NCBI GenBank assembly: GCA_002482845.1
Contig: DLGT01000172.1
Location: forward strand, 54,985 to 118,984
Length of the DNA stretch: 64,000 nt
Direction of reading: 5' to 3'
Source: Saprospiraceae bacterium UBA7687
Lineage (GTDB): Bacteria > Bacteroidota > Bacteroidia > Chitinophagales > Saprospiraceae
The notes under the pieces were generated by a model. The model was not told where the DNA came from. It made no database searches and saw nothing but the letters and a program-made list of their open reading frames with translations. Made by a program: the position numbers and the translations under genes. Within the stretch, counting starts at the first letter, position 1. Every line of letters begins with the position of its first letter. Shown here one piece after another: positions 7,657-16,546 of this stretch.

Positions 7657-8472
7657 ATGAACACTTTTTTACGAATTGTAACTATAAGTTGCGTGTTAGC
7701 TTTTTCTCAATCGGTCATGGCGAATGGTTTTGATGACTTTTTTAAACCAAAAAAGAAAGCTTCATCGTCTTTGCCTGATAGGTATAGAAGTCTTGGTATA
7801 AAATTCGGACCGAGAACATTGAATACCGATCCAGGAACCATTGTTACTTCATTTTTGGATGAGTCTCCTGCCCCAGATTTCTTTTCTGCCAATACGGTTG
7901 TAGAAGATAGTTATAACAGTTTTGGTCTTCAGATTGACTACAGTTGGAGAAGGTATAGTGGCTTAAGCCATAGTTTATTTATCGACTTGTCATTAGGTGA
8001 AAATTTTGGTGGATTGTTCGAATATTCTATTGGATGGAGCATTCCTGTTGCTTTAGGAAGTAAATTTTTAATCGTCAGACCCAATATTGGTCTTGGATTT
8101 GGAAATTATGGGTTTGGCCTTGGGTCTATTGAAAATACCACTGGGTATATTCAAGTGGGTGAAAGTATTTTTGAAGAAGCAGAATTGCCTATTACGCTAA
8201 AAAGCCAAATATTGGTATTTTCTCCACAAGTAGACCTAAGATATACGTTATCACCAAATTTTCATATCACAGGTCAGATTTCGTACGACAGTGCTTCAGG
8301 TAATAGCAATCCAAAGCTAGTTTTCGAAGGTGAAGGAGGCACTGCTGAAAAAGAAATAGATACTGATAATCCTTCTGTTACTTTTAATGGAGAAAAAATA
8401 ACTTCACTGCCATACAAGGCTGGTGGATTAAGACTTTCCATAGGTGCTGCATACACATGGAATATTGATTAA
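7657..8472 (+). CDS. Predicted outer-membrane beta-barrel protein
   Basis: This 271-aa protein begins with a signal peptide (MNTFLRIVTISCVLAFSQSVMANG). The mature part is built of alternating amphipathic strands separated by short turns: YNSFGLQIDYSWRR, HSLFIDLSLGENFG, KFLIVRPNIGLGFGNYGFG, LVFSPQVDLRYTLSPNFHITGQISYD. It ends in AGGLRLSIGAAYTWNID. This pattern with a final strand rich in aromatic and aliphatic residues fits a small outer-membrane barrel. The extended loop NSNPKLVFEGEGGTAEKEIDTDNPS would be extracellular. Function is unknown and no family name can be given from sequence alone. It follows uvrB by about 100 bp with its own -7 box. Confidence 0.75.
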   Translation: MNTFLRIVTISCVLAFSQSVMANGFDDFFKPKKKASSSLPDRYRSLGIKFGPRTLNTDPGTIVTSFLDESPAPDFFSANTVVEDSYNSFGLQIDYSWRRYSGLSHSLFIDLSLGENFGGLFEYSIGWSIPVALGSKFLIVRPNIGLGFGNYGFGLGSIENTTGYIQVGESIFEEAELPITLKSQILVFSPQVDLRYTLSPNFHITGQISYDSASGNSNPKLVFEGEGGTAEKEIDTDNPSVTFNGEKITSLPYKAGGLRLSIGAAYTWNID

Positions 8473-8559
8473 GCTTGCGTTTGTAGACTATCTTAGTACT
8501 TTGGGCTTCAAAATGAATAAATAATATTTCATTTTTTTCAGAAATAAATTTTTTTGTTG

Positions 8560-8566
8560 TACTTTG
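8560..8566 (+). promoter_or_regulatory. -7 box (TACTTTG) that decides the start of the CBS protein gene
   Basis: The box TACTTTGC with an upstream TTTTTTGTTG overlaps a TTG triplet at 8564 that would otherwise open a longer frame. Transcription from this box would begin downstream of the TTG, so translation most likely starts at the ATG pair at 8603/8606. Confidence 0.5.
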
Positions 8567-8602
8567 CATCAATTATTTAACAAATCAAAAAGGATCAAAT
8601 AT

Positions 8603-9043
8603 ATGATGAATGAAAGTGTCCAATCGATAATGATAAAGGACTTAATCACATTAGGGCCAGAAAGTACTTTGGCACATGTCAAAGATATTTTTAAAACAAA
8701 ACGTATCCACCACATTCCCATAGTAGATGAAGGCAAATTGGTAGGATTGGTAACCACCTATGATTTATGGATAAATAGTCCAAATCATGAAAACTATGAC
8801 CATATTCAAGTTAAAGACATCATGTCAAAAAAACTTGTGAAGTTGGAAATAGATGATAAGGTGGGAACAGCAGCTGAATTGTTTCTAGACAATCGTTTTC
8901 ACGCATTGCCTGTAGTGGACAATGGTATGTTGGTAGGATTGGTTACGACATTTGATGTACTAAGATACGAATTTAAAAAAGAATATCCTGAGCCTATCTT
9001 ATACAAAGACGTATTGGACAAAGGTTTGGATGCGGCACATTAG
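8603..9043 (+). CDS. CBS-domain-pair protein
   Basis: This 146-aa stand-alone protein consists of two CBS motifs that fold into one Bateman module, usually an adenosine-nucleotide sensor. CBS1 covers about residues 8-64 (VQSIMIKDLITLGPESTLAHVKDIF ... IHHIPIVDEGKLVGLVTTYDL). CBS2 covers about 76-130 (VKDIMSKKLVKLEIDDKVGTAAELF ... FHALPVVDNGMLVGLVTTFDVL). Two further proteins of the same design lie at 22554 and 25600, the second beside a universal stress protein. The partner here is unknown. I start the gene at the first ATG after the -7 box (8560-8566). A rho-independent terminator follows 30 bp after the stop. Confidence 0.92.
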   Translation: MMNESVQSIMIKDLITLGPESTLAHVKDIFKTKRIHHIPIVDEGKLVGLVTTYDLWINSPNHENYDHIQVKDIMSKKLVKLEIDDKVGTAAELFLDNRFHALPVVDNGMLVGLVTTFDVLRYEFKKEYPEPILYKDVLDKGLDAAH

Positions 9044-9071
9044 TAGTTGCCATTACAATAAAAGGAAATAT

Positions 9072-9108
9072 AAAGCCCTTATGGTCAAGCATCATAAGGG
9101 CTTTTTTG
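9072..9108 (+). terminator. Rho-independent terminator after the CBS protein gene
   Basis: Perfect 11-bp arms AAGCCCTTATG (9073-9083) and CATAAGGGCTT (9093-9103) close a 9-base loop and are followed by a T-run to 9107. Confidence 0.9.
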
Positions 9109-9243
9109 TTTTGCAGCTATATGGCTATGTAATTTCTGATGGCATTGAGATAAATTACTTTTCAATTTGTGGTAGTAAGATCGCAAGAAATCTATTTTTT
9201 AATTTTATGTTGATAAAAGAATAACTCGCTAATTACCAACATT

Positions 9244-10320
9244 CTAAACCCTAACCGTTTTATTTCTAAGTAAATGATCCACCAAAACAAGTGCTGCCAT
9301 CGCTTCCACGATAGGTACAGCCCTTGGCACAACGCATGGATCATGTCTACCTTTACCTTCGGCGATGGACTCATTGCCATTTATATCTACTGTTTGTTGC
9401 CCTGAGATGATGGTGGCTACTGGTTTAAACCCTACATTAAAATGGATGGGCATACCATTGCTGATACCGCCTTGGATACCACCAGAATGATTTGTTTTTG
9501 TCTGTATTTTGCCATCTTTTTGTATGAATGCATCATTGTGTTCTGATCCACGCATGGCCACACAAGCAAAGCCTGAGCCATATTCAAATCCTTTGACAGC
9601 ATTGATACCTAACATAGCTTTACCTAAATCTGCATGTAATTTGTCAAAAACTGGGGCACCTAGACCGATCGGACAACCTGTGATGATACAAGCTACCTTT
9701 CCGCCTATCGTATCGCCTTCTTTTTTTACTTGCATGATGAGGTCGATCATTTTTTGTGCGGTTTCATCATCAGGGCATCTGACTATATTGTTTTCGATGT
9801 TATCTATCTGAATCTCCTTGTTTTCGTCCATCATAACGTGACCAACTTGAGATACATAAGCTGTGATTTGTACACCTACTTGATTTAAGATCATTTTTGC
9901 GATGGCACCTGCCGCTACTCTTGCAGCCGTCTCACGTGCAGAAGATCTACCACCACCAGCATGGTCTCTGATACCGTATTTTGCTTGATATGTATAGTCT
10001 GCGTGCGATGGCCTGAATACTTGTTCTATATGGCTGTAGTCCTTTGACTTTTGGTCCATATTCGGTATGAAAATACTGATCGGCGTACCTGTAGAATAAC
10101 CTTCGAATACACCACTCTGAATGACAAATGACTCATCTTCTTTACGTTGGGTTACGATTTTGGACTGTCCTGGTTTTCGTCTATCAAGTTCAGATTGAAT
10201 AAAGAGTTCATCTATTTTTATTCCGGCTGGACATCCGTCTATGATGAGACCGATGCCTTTACCATGTGACTCACCGAAAGTCGTAAGTCTGAATATCTCT
10301 CCAAAAGTGTTTGCTGCCAT
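9244..10320 (-). CDS. aroC: Chorismate synthase
   Basis: AroC catalyses the last shikimate-pathway step, converting 5-enolpyruvylshikimate-3-phosphate to chorismate with reduced FMN. The 358-aa protein has the family signatures in order: GESHGKGIGLIIDGCPAG near the N-terminus, RRKPGQSKIVTQRKEDE, the signature GGGRSSARETAARVAAGAIA at about residues 121-140, GCPIGLGAPVFDKLHADL, and AVKGFEYGSGFACVAMRGSEHND. It ends with GKGRHDPCVVPRAVPIVEAMAALVL. Length and conserved basic and His residues are normal. It is convergent with the CBS gene across the terminator and stands alone; no other aro gene is in the window. Confidence 0.98.
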   Translation of the reverse strand: MAANTFGEIFRLTTFGESHGKGIGLIIDGCPAGIKIDELFIQSELDRRKPGQSKIVTQRKEDESFVIQSGVFEGYSTGTPISIFIPNMDQKSKDYSHIEQVFRPSHADYTYQAKYGIRDHAGGGRSSARETAARVAAGAIAKMILNQVGVQITAYVSQVGHVMMDENKEIQIDNIENNIVRCPDDETAQKMIDLIMQVKKEGDTIGGKVACIITGCPIGLGAPVFDKLHADLGKAMLGINAVKGFEYGSGFACVAMRGSEHNDAFIQKDGKIQTKTNHSGGIQGGISNGMPIHFNVGFKPVATIISGQQTVDINGNESIAEGKGRHDPCVVPRAVPIVEAMAALVLVDHLLRNKTVRV

Positions 10321-10459
10321 GATGCAAAAGTAACGATTTCTGACTATTGACTACATAATTTTATTTAGGTTTTGTAATGGGCTTGAGATTAATCAATAAA
10401 AAGTAGATCGCATGATTAAACTATTGAGCACTCATTTTGGTAAGACAGACATATTTTAT

Positions 10460-10467
10460 TAGCTTTG
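10460..10467 (+). promoter_or_regulatory. -7 box (TAGCTTTG) before the 98-aa membrane protein
   Basis: TAGCTTTG fits TAnnTTTG exactly. A TTG inside it (10465) could open the frame but would be at or before the transcription start. The ATG at 10486 is the better start. Confidence 0.5.
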
Positions 10468-10485
10468 TGCCACTTAGCAATAAAT

Positions 10486-10782
10486 ATGGTAACCACGCTC
10501 ACTTTTTTAATCATTGGGATATTTGTAGCCTTACTTTTTCTGAATATTTATTTCAGGGTTAAGGTGTTCAAAGTGTACAAAACATTGGTTCAGAACAAGG
10601 TAGAATTTGACTCTTCTCATATTTTTAAAAAATCAAAATTGGAAACTGAGATCTTACCGAAATATCCACAGTTCAAATCCGATATTTTGACTTTTATTGG
10701 GCATATTAAAAATTCCATTTCTATTGCTGTCATTTTAGTCTTGTTGATCACTATCATGGGTGTTGTTTTGAAAAACATATGA
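10486..10782 (+). CDS. Small membrane protein with two transmembrane helices
   Basis: This 98-aa protein has two hydrophobic helices, LTFLIIGIFVALLFLNIYF near the N-terminus and ISIAVILVLLITIMGVVL near the C-terminus. They flank a basic cytoplasmic or periplasmic loop of about 50 residues (KVFKVYKTLVQNKVEFDSS ... LPKYPQFKSDILTFIGH). I do not recognise a family. Tiny two-helix proteins like this often serve as membrane anchors or regulators, but nothing here names a partner. The start was moved from an upstream TTG to the ATG at 10486 because the TTG lies in the promoter -7 box. Divergent to aroC and about 110 bp ahead of an oxidoreductase gene. Confidence 0.7.
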   Translation: MVTTLTFLIIGIFVALLFLNIYFRVKVFKVYKTLVQNKVEFDSSHIFKKSKLETEILPKYPQFKSDILTFIGHIKNSISIAVILVLLITIMGVVLKNI

Positions 10783-10895
10783 ATCGAATATCATTGGATT
10801 AAAGTGAAGTAGTATGAATGTTATATGTGTTAGTTTTTAATTGATTTTGTCGTGAGTGGTTCAGTAATACCATTCAAATTTAAATAGAATATACA

Positions 10896-11852
10896 GTGAA
10901 AATAGGATTAGTAGGTGTGGGGCATTTAGGTAAAATACATCTTAAGTGTTTATTAAATACAAAATTTGAGTTTGTCGGGTTTTATGACCCAAATGAGGAC
11001 ATCAGAATAACAATCTCCGAAATTCATCAGATCAAAGCATACGATGAATTAGATGCATTGATTGCTGATGTAGATTGTATTGATGTTGTCAGCCCTACCG
11101 TATTTCATTATGAGATAGCAAAAAAGGCGATCATTGCAGGCAAACATGTCTTCATAGAAAAACCACTTACAGAAACACTAGAACAAGCGGAAGAATTGGT
11201 GGCTCTATCTCAAAAACATAATGTAAAGGTTCAAGTCGGTCATGTGGAGCGTTATAATCCCGCTATCAGGTCATTGAGGAATATAGATTTTAAACCAAAG
11301 TTTATAGAAGGTCACAGATTAGCTTTATTCAATCCTAGAGGTACAGATGTTTCCGTTGTGCTTGATTTGATGATCCATGATTTGGATATCGTGTTGAGTA
11401 TGATCAAAGAAGATGTAGTCGATGTAAGGGCTAACGGCGTGTGTATTGTTAGTAAGACGCCCGACATTTGTAATGCAAGAATTGAATTCGCAGGTGGCGC
11501 TATCGCAAATCTGACAGCGAGTCGTATTAGTTTGAAGAATATGCGCAAAATTAGAATATTCCAAAACGATGCATACATCAGCCTAGATTTCCTTGAAAAA
11601 GAGGCTCAAGTAGTCAAAATTGAAGAAAATGTAGAAAATGATGATTTTTCTGGCATGACGATACATACAAATGATGGTTTGAAACGTATTATAATAGATA
11701 GTCCTGAAATCATGAAGAACAATGCCATAGAAGATGAGTTGAGTGATTTTTACAATGCAGTGACGGGACAATCTGATGTTTTGGTGACTATTGATGATGG
11801 ATATCGTGCTTTAAAGTTGGCACACATCATTCAGTCCAAGATTGTTTTATAA
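10896..11852 (+). CDS. Gfo/Idh/MocA-family oxidoreductase, cytoplasmic
   Basis: This 318-aa protein starts at GTG and opens directly with the Rossmann glycine motif KIGLVGVGHLGKIHLKCLL. The family motif EKPLTETLEQAEELV follows near residue 90, and the substrate-domain signature LDLMIHDLDIVLSMI at about 159-173 has the conserved H and D residues. No signal peptide is present, unlike the family member at 1726. Several UDP-sugar dehydrogenases and Virulence-factor MviM-type proteins share this form. The downstream lipoprotein and sugar transferase genes make a role in surface-sugar metabolism possible, but that is inference. The family assignment is firm and the substrate unknown. Confidence 0.92.
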   Translation: MKIGLVGVGHLGKIHLKCLLNTKFEFVGFYDPNEDIRITISEIHQIKAYDELDALIADVDCIDVVSPTVFHYEIAKKAIIAGKHVFIEKPLTETLEQAEELVALSQKHNVKVQVGHVERYNPAIRSLRNIDFKPKFIEGHRLALFNPRGTDVSVVLDLMIHDLDIVLSMIKEDVVDVRANGVCIVSKTPDICNARIEFAGGAIANLTASRISLKNMRKIRIFQNDAYISLDFLEKEAQVVKIEENVENDDFSGMTIHTNDGLKRIIIDSPEIMKNNAIEDELSDFYNAVTGQSDVLVTIDDGYRALKLAHIIQSKIVL

Positions 11853-12019
11853 GTCTTATTTGATGATACAATTGTATGTTGGTAAATTTTTACTAATTAG
11901 ATAGTAGTTTATCTGTAGGTCGTTAAAAAGACATTTCATTTACTTTTTTGATAGGGATTGGCCTTTTTAGAAATTTAATAAATATTTTGGCCGTTTTTCT
12001 TTCATAATTATTTTAGAGC

Positions 12020-12877
12020 ATGATATATAGACACATATTTTTAATATTTATTTTAGGGAGTTTATTGTTAAGTTCCTGTGGAATAGGTGACAACGAAGAC
12101 CCTGTCCCTGCTTTTGTAAAAATAGCTGATGCAAAGGTGGTACTTCCAGATGGCGTCAATGATACTGAAAAAATAACGGATATTTGGGCATTTGCTGATG
12201 GTCAGATTTTGGGTGTTTTTCCTCTGCCTGCTTCTATTCCTATTACACTCACAGGCTCAGATATAGAACTCACACTTCTGGCTGGTATTAGAAATAATGG
12301 TATCAATGATACACCTGTTTTTTATCCTTTTTACAAGTCTGATGTAAGGGTTATTTCACCCGAACCAGAAGAAGTGATTTCTTTTAATCCTACATTCCAA
12401 TACGTAACTACAGCGAAAATTCCAGTAAACGAAAGCTTTGAACAGACCAATTCTTTAGATTTTGACTTGGACAATAATCTTACAACCAATATGAGCATTG
12501 TTAGTGATGATTCAGCCTTAGGTAATAATTCTGGTCTAATTGAGTTGACAAATAACTTGACTTTTATTGAGATCGCAAGCCAAACAGAAATAATTGCAGG
12601 AGAAAATTCCAGAGGAGCTAGTTATGTCGAGTTAGATTATAAAGGCGAAGGCGAGATTTCCATTGGTTTAGCAAAAAGACAAGGTGCTGTTTTATTAGTA
12701 GAATATTTAGTTTTTGTGCCAGGCAAACAAGATTGGAATAAGATTTACATTGACTTAACGGACAAATTATCACCAAGAGATTATGATGGATACAGAATCG
12801 CGATCGGTTTTAGGAGGACAGGAATAAGCGCTACCTCAAAAATTTGGATAGATAATGTCAAACACGTTCACTTTTAG
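12020..12877 (+). CDS. Lipoprotein of unknown function
   Basis: The 285-aa protein carries a type II signal peptide with lipobox LLSSC, so the mature protein begins at Cys20. The residues after the Cys are GIGDNEDP, acidic enough to fit surface export in Bacteroidota. The N-terminal third (VKIADAKVVLPDGVNDTEKITDIWAFADGQ) reads like an Ig-like or carbohydrate-binding strand domain. The C-terminal 150 residues (SLDFDLDNNLTTNMSIVSDDSALGN ... SATSKIWIDNVKHVHF) look like a jelly-roll with the typical last strand WIDNV. The stop is three bases before the start of the sugar transferase gene, so the two are almost certainly co-transcribed, and a role in exopolysaccharide handling is a fair guess only. 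Confidence 0.8.
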   Translation: MIYRHIFLIFILGSLLLSSCGIGDNEDPVPAFVKIADAKVVLPDGVNDTEKITDIWAFADGQILGVFPLPASIPITLTGSDIELTLLAGIRNNGINDTPVFYPFYKSDVRVISPEPEEVISFNPTFQYVTTAKIPVNESFEQTNSLDFDLDNNLTTNMSIVSDDSALGNNSGLIELTNNLTFIEIASQTEIIAGENSRGASYVELDYKGEGEISIGLAKRQGAVLLVEYLVFVPGKQDWNKIYIDLTDKLSPRDYDGYRIAIGFRRTGISATSKIWIDNVKHVHF

Positions 12878-12880
12878 AAT

Positions 12881-14302
12881 ATGAGGGAACAAAGGAAATT
12901 GGAGTTATTGATTTATAGAATGGGAGATTTTCTTGCTGCACTGTTGGCTTGGTTCTTCTTTTTTGTATATCGTAAATCTATAGAATTTCCTGAGATTACT
13001 TTTTCTGATATTATTGCTGATGCAAAGTTGTGGCAAGGATTGCTTATTATTCCAGTGATATGGATGATTATTTATTCGATTTTCGACAAATATCGTGACA
13101 TTTATCGATATTCAAGGTTGGAGACATTGGGGAGCACCTTTTTTACGACCTTACTAGGTGTGACTTTGTTGTTCTTTACTATTCTCATGGATGACAAAGT
13201 ATTAGAGCAAGTTTCCTATTTGAATTTGTTTATGCGTCTGTTTATCCTGCATTATTCGATTACGGCTTCATTTAGAATGATCATCTTAACCATTGCAAAT
13301 CGAAGGCTAAAGGCTGGTAAAATTAGCTATAATACGCTCATCATAGGTGGTGACAAAAATGCAGTAGATCTTTACGAAGAAATCAAACAAAGGCCATATA
13401 GTTTAGGACATAATTTTGTCGGATTCATAGATAGTAACGGACGTACTACCAACCATTTAGAAAAATACTTAACCAAATTAGGTAAATTAGAAAGTCTAGA
13501 AAATATTCTGACCCGAAATAAAATAGAAGAAGTCATCATTGCTGTGGAAACTTCCGAACATGCAAAAATGAAAGCTATTCTTGACGCATTGTTTGATTAT
13601 TCAGACCAGATATTGATCAAAGTGATACCTGATACCTATGATATTATGGTGGGAACGGTCAAAATGAATCATATCTATGGTGCAGTTTTAATAGAAATCG
13701 AACAAGAATTAATGCCCAATTGGCAAAAGGTGGTAAAACGTCTTATGGATTATGCCATTAGTTTCATCGCTATATTAATATTATTGCCAGTTATTTTGAT
13801 GAGCATCTTAAGAGTGAAGCTATCTTCACCGGGGCCAATTTTCTATAAACAAGAAAGAATAGGATTGAATGGTCTACCTTTTAATATTATTAAATTCAGA
13901 TCCATGCATGTAGGTGCTGAAAAAGATGGGCCACAATTATCAAATGACAACGACAATAGGGTTACTTCTTGGGGAAAAGTAATGCGTAAATGGAGAATTG
14001 ACGAAATTCCTCAGTTCTTTAATGTTATTAAAGGAGATATGTCTATCGTAGGGCCAAGACCTGAAAGGAAATATTACATAGACCTAATCACAAAAGAAGC
14101 ACCACACTACAAACACTTACTCAAGGTTCGACCAGGTATTACATCTTGGGGCCAAGTAAAATACGGATATGCATCCAATGTACAGCAGATGCTCCAAAGA
14201 TTAAAGTTTGATATTCTATACATTGAAAACATGTCACTTAGCTTAGATATCAAAATCTTGTTCTACACAGTATTGGTATTAATACAAGGGAAAGGCAAAT
14301 AG
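12881..14302 (+). CDS. Polyprenyl-phosphate sugar phosphotransferase (exopolysaccharide initiating enzyme)
   Basis: This 473-aa membrane enzyme transfers a sugar-1-phosphate from a nucleotide sugar to undecaprenyl phosphate, the first step of exopolysaccharide or capsule synthesis. The N-terminal half has four to five transmembrane helices and then a CoA-binding-like Rossmann domain (TLIIGGDKNAVDLYEEI). After one more membrane segment (MDYAISFIAILILLPVILM) comes the catalytic bacterial sugar transferase domain: SPGPIFYKQERIGLNG, FNIIKFRSMHVGAE, RKWRIDEIPQFFNVIKGDMS and VGPRPERKYY. All conserved Asp, Glu and Arg positions of the WbaP/WcaJ type are present. The sugar cannot be told. It follows the lipoprotein gene with a three-base gap. 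No glycosyltransferase cluster follows, so other steps must be encoded elsewhere. Confidence 0.95.
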   Translation: MREQRKLELLIYRMGDFLAALLAWFFFFVYRKSIEFPEITFSDIIADAKLWQGLLIIPVIWMIIYSIFDKYRDIYRYSRLETLGSTFFTTLLGVTLLFFTILMDDKVLEQVSYLNLFMRLFILHYSITASFRMIILTIANRRLKAGKISYNTLIIGGDKNAVDLYEEIKQRPYSLGHNFVGFIDSNGRTTNHLEKYLTKLGKLESLENILTRNKIEEVIIAVETSEHAKMKAILDALFDYSDQILIKVIPDTYDIMVGTVKMNHIYGAVLIEIEQELMPNWQKVVKRLMDYAISFIAILILLPVILMSILRVKLSSPGPIFYKQERIGLNGLPFNIIKFRSMHVGAEKDGPQLSNDNDNRVTSWGKVMRKWRIDEIPQFFNVIKGDMSIVGPRPERKYYIDLITKEAPHYKHLLKVRPGITSWGQVKYGYASNVQQMLQRLKFDILYIENMSLSLDIKILFYTVLVLIQGKGK

Positions 14303-14407
14303 TACTCAGCCCGATAATACATATTTTTCTTTAAGATTTTGTTATGGTTGAAAAAGTCTCAAACTTATAGCCTATATTTTTGTTTGGATCACACAAAAGA
14401 AATAAAA

Positions 14408-14935
14408 ATGGAAACTGTATATTTAGGTGCGGGTTGTTTTTGGTGTGTAGAAGCCGTTTTTCAAAAACTAAGAGGAGTGTCATCAGTCGCTTCGGGTTAT
14501 ATGGGCGGACATATCAAAAATCCAGCTTATCGTGAGGTGTGTAATGGAACCACAGGACATGCAGAAGTCATTGAAGTGGTTTATGACCCGAGTGTAATAT
14601 CTTTTAACACCTTACTTGAAGTGTTTTGGACGACACATGATCCCACTACCTTAAACAGACAAGGTGCCGACCGTGGTACTCAATATAGGTCTGCGATTTT
14701 CTATACAACTGATAGTCAGAAAGATATTGCAATAGATTCTAAAGCCAATGTAGCTACTACAATTTGGAATGATCCTATTGTGACAGAAATTGTGGCTGCT
14801 GAAGTTTTTTATAAAGCAGAAGATTATCATCAAAATTATTTTGAGACTAATCCAGAGCAATCATATTGTGCCATCGTCATCCCGCCGAAAATTAATAAGT
14901 TAAAACAAAAATTTAGTCAATTAATCAAAGAATAA
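14408..14935 (+). CDS. msrA: Peptide methionine-(S)-S-oxide reductase MsrA
   Basis: MsrA repairs oxidised methionine, acting on the S-epimer of the sulfoxide. The 175-aa form begins METVYLGAGCFWCVEAVFQ; the GCFWC motif holds the catalytic Cys. Also visible are GYMGGHIKNPAYREVCNGTT, GHAEVIEVVYDP, FWTTHDPTTLNRQGADRGTQ and YRSAIFY, all typical of the family. The DYHQNYFETNPEQSYC segment near the end carries the usual resolving Cys. A TTG-initiated extension to 14339 is possible but adds residues before the conserved start, so I use the ATG at 14408. The stop is one base before msrB, so the two epimer-specific enzymes form an operon. Confidence 0.97.
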   Translation: METVYLGAGCFWCVEAVFQKLRGVSSVASGYMGGHIKNPAYREVCNGTTGHAEVIEVVYDPSVISFNTLLEVFWTTHDPTTLNRQGADRGTQYRSAIFYTTDSQKDIAIDSKANVATTIWNDPIVTEIVAAEVFYKAEDYHQNYFETNPEQSYCAIVIPPKINKLKQKFSQLIKE

Positions 14936-14936
14936 T

Positions 14937-15314
14937 ATGGAAGCCAAATATAATCCACTAACACCCGAAGAAGAATATGTCATCGTAAATAAAGGTACAG
15001 AAAGACCTTTTACGGGAGAATATGATAAGTTTTTTGCACCCGGCACCTTCATTTGTAGGAGATGCAATCACGAATTATATCATGCATCATCAAAATTTGA
15101 CTCTGGGTGCGGATGGCCCGCTTTTGATGATGAAATACCAGGTGCTGTAAGAAGAATCACTGACAAAGATGGACGTCGTACAGAAATCTTATGCAATAAT
15201 TGTGGAGGACATCTTGGTCACGTATTTGTTGGTGAAAGGTTAACTGCAAAAAATACCAGACATTGTGTTAATTCACTTTCAATCAGATTTGTTCCTAAAA
15301 ATGATAATGCGTAA
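14937..15314 (+). CDS. msrB: Peptide methionine-(R)-S-oxide reductase MsrB
   Basis: MsrB reduces the R-epimer of methionine sulfoxide and so complements MsrA. The 125-aa protein has two zinc-binding CxxC pairs, CRRC (about residues 39-42) and CNNC (about 87-90), with SKFDSGCGWPAFDDEI and GGHLGHVFVGE between and after them. The catalytic Cys is in the motif RHCVNSLSIRF near the C-terminus. Length is normal for a single-domain MsrB. The start ATG follows the msrA stop by one base, so translation is probably coupled. The pair has no signal peptides and acts in the cytoplasm on proteins damaged by oxidants. Confidence 0.97.
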   Translation: MEAKYNPLTPEEEYVIVNKGTERPFTGEYDKFFAPGTFICRRCNHELYHASSKFDSGCGWPAFDDEIPGAVRRITDKDGRRTEILCNNCGGHLGHVFVGERLTAKNTRHCVNSLSIRFVPKNDNA

Positions 15315-15386
15315 TGAAACTTTATCATATTTGATTTCGTTATGAATATCTGATTTATATGTAAATTAATATTGTAAAAACAAAAA

Positions 15387-15776
15387 ATGTCTTTCGAACA
15401 AACAAAACAAAAAGCAAAATCTTTTTTCACAAAAGTACTTTGGATTGCTCTTATTTCACTTGTTGTATTTTCTGGTGTTTACTATTTTTATCGAACTATG
15501 ACAGTGAGCGAAGGTACGAGAACTGGTGTCTTATACAAAATATCTAAGAAAGGTAAAATATTCAAAACTTACGAAGGTCAAATGCAGCTAGCAGGTTCTA
15601 CCATTGTTTCTAAAGCAAGTACTTGGGACTTTTCTGTGGTAGATGAAGCTACTTATCAACTTATTCAGCAGTATGAAGGAAAGAATGTAAGGCTTCATTA
15701 TAATGAACTAGAAAATGCTTTTTTCTGGCAAGGTGATACCGAATACATGGTGTATAAGGCTGAAGAAATAAAGTAG
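15387..15776 (+). CDS. Conserved single-pass membrane protein, 129 aa
   Basis: This protein has a short basic N-terminus (MSFEQTKQKAKSFFTK), one transmembrane helix (VLWIALISLVVFSGVYYFY) and a soluble C-terminal domain with strands GTRTGVLYKISKKGKIFKTY and ASTWDFSVVDEATYQLI. From memory, proteins with the phrase GTRTGVLYKISKKG are common in Bacteroidota and are sometimes labelled 6-phosphogluconate dehydrogenase in databases, a label that nothing in this sequence supports. The function is unknown. It lies 72 bp after msrB and may share its transcript. The gene ends just before the convergent acyltransferase gene. Confidence 0.8.
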   Translation: MSFEQTKQKAKSFFTKVLWIALISLVVFSGVYYFYRTMTVSEGTRTGVLYKISKKGKIFKTYEGQMQLAGSTIVSKASTWDFSVVDEATYQLIQQYEGKNVRLHYNELENAFFWQGDTEYMVYKAEEIK

Positions 15777-15790
15777 AAAGTACCTTGATC

Positions 15791-16546
15791 TCAGTCTTTA
15801 AAAGCTTGACTCCATCCGCTTTGCATGGTGTCTAATTCTGTGTTGATCCATTCATAAGCTTGCTTATGTAATTCTTCACCGGTCTTACCTATCATTGGTT
15901 TTCCAAAAGTCAACTTCACTTCAGTCTTCCATTTAGAATATTGATGGAAGTATTGTGGTACAAATTTTTCCAAAACCCACATATCTTTTGGAGATTTAAA
16001 CTCAATAGCGATAGGTACAACTGGAATGTTGTTTTCTGCTGCTTCTAGGAATGTGCCCATTCGGAAGGGTAGGGTCTCTTTATCTTTGCCAACAGTTCCT
16101 TCTGGAAAAACAAGAATATTGTATCCTGCTTTGATGGTTTCGACCATTTTATCTCGAGTCTGTGTACGAGAGTTTTTATCCTGTCTATTTACCCAAATGA
16201 CACCTGTGAGTTCTGCTCCTTTATTAATTATGGGATAGTTTGCGACTTCAGCTTTAGCAATAACAAAAGCATTTAAGTACCTACAAATCACAATCGGATC
16301 AGTAAATGATCGGTGATTACATACATATAAAGCAGGAGTATCAATTGGGTCACCTGTTTTTATGACATCAATATTTAAGACAGGAATTCCAACGTATCTA
16401 AGATAATTTTTTCTTAATCTCAATGCACGTTTCTTACTGTGTTTCCATACAATACACGATATAGCATATGAAAACATAAATACTGCCATGGCTATAAATA
16501 TAACAAAAGCTCTAATTCCAGCAAGTAGGTTCCAAGCTAGCTTCAC
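15791..16546 (-). CDS. 1-acyl-sn-glycerol-3-phosphate acyltransferase (PlsC family)
   Basis: The 251-aa membrane enzyme belongs to the PlsC/LPLAT family, which acylates lysophosphatidic acid in phospholipid synthesis. A transmembrane helix near the N-terminus (AFVIFIAMAVFMFSYAISCI) is followed by motif I NHRSFTDP, with the catalytic H-x4-D pair at about residue 76. Further on come a GVIWVNRQDKNSR segment and motif III FPEGTVGKDKETLPFRMG, then VVPIAIEF. The start is GTG and overlaps the lysS stop by four bases (GTGA), so the two genes are translationally coupled. Acyl specificity cannot be told. The family also includes ornithine-lipid and hemolysin-type acyltransferases, so the exact acceptor is inference. 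Confidence 0.92.
   Translation of the reverse strand: MKLAWNLLAGIRAFVIFIAMAVFMFSYAISCIVWKHSKKRALRLRKNYLRYVGIPVLNIDVIKTGDPIDTPALYVCNHRSFTDPIVICRYLNAFVIAKAEVANYPIINKGAELTGVIWVNRQDKNSRTQTRDKMVETIKAGYNILVFPEGTVGKDKETLPFRMGTFLEAAENNIPVVPIAIEFKSPKDMWVLEKFVPQYFHQYSKWKTEVKLTFGKPMIGKTGEELHKQAYEWINTELDTMQSGWSQAFKD

Noticed and set aside
9030..9224. Plus-strand frame of 64 codons
   Set aside because: Runs through the rho-independent terminator at 9072-9108 and has no independent support.
15387..15776. Label 6-phosphogluconate dehydrogenase for the 129-aa protein
   Set aside because: A 129-aa single-pass membrane protein has no Rossmann motif or dehydrogenase signature; the name appears to be a propagated database error.
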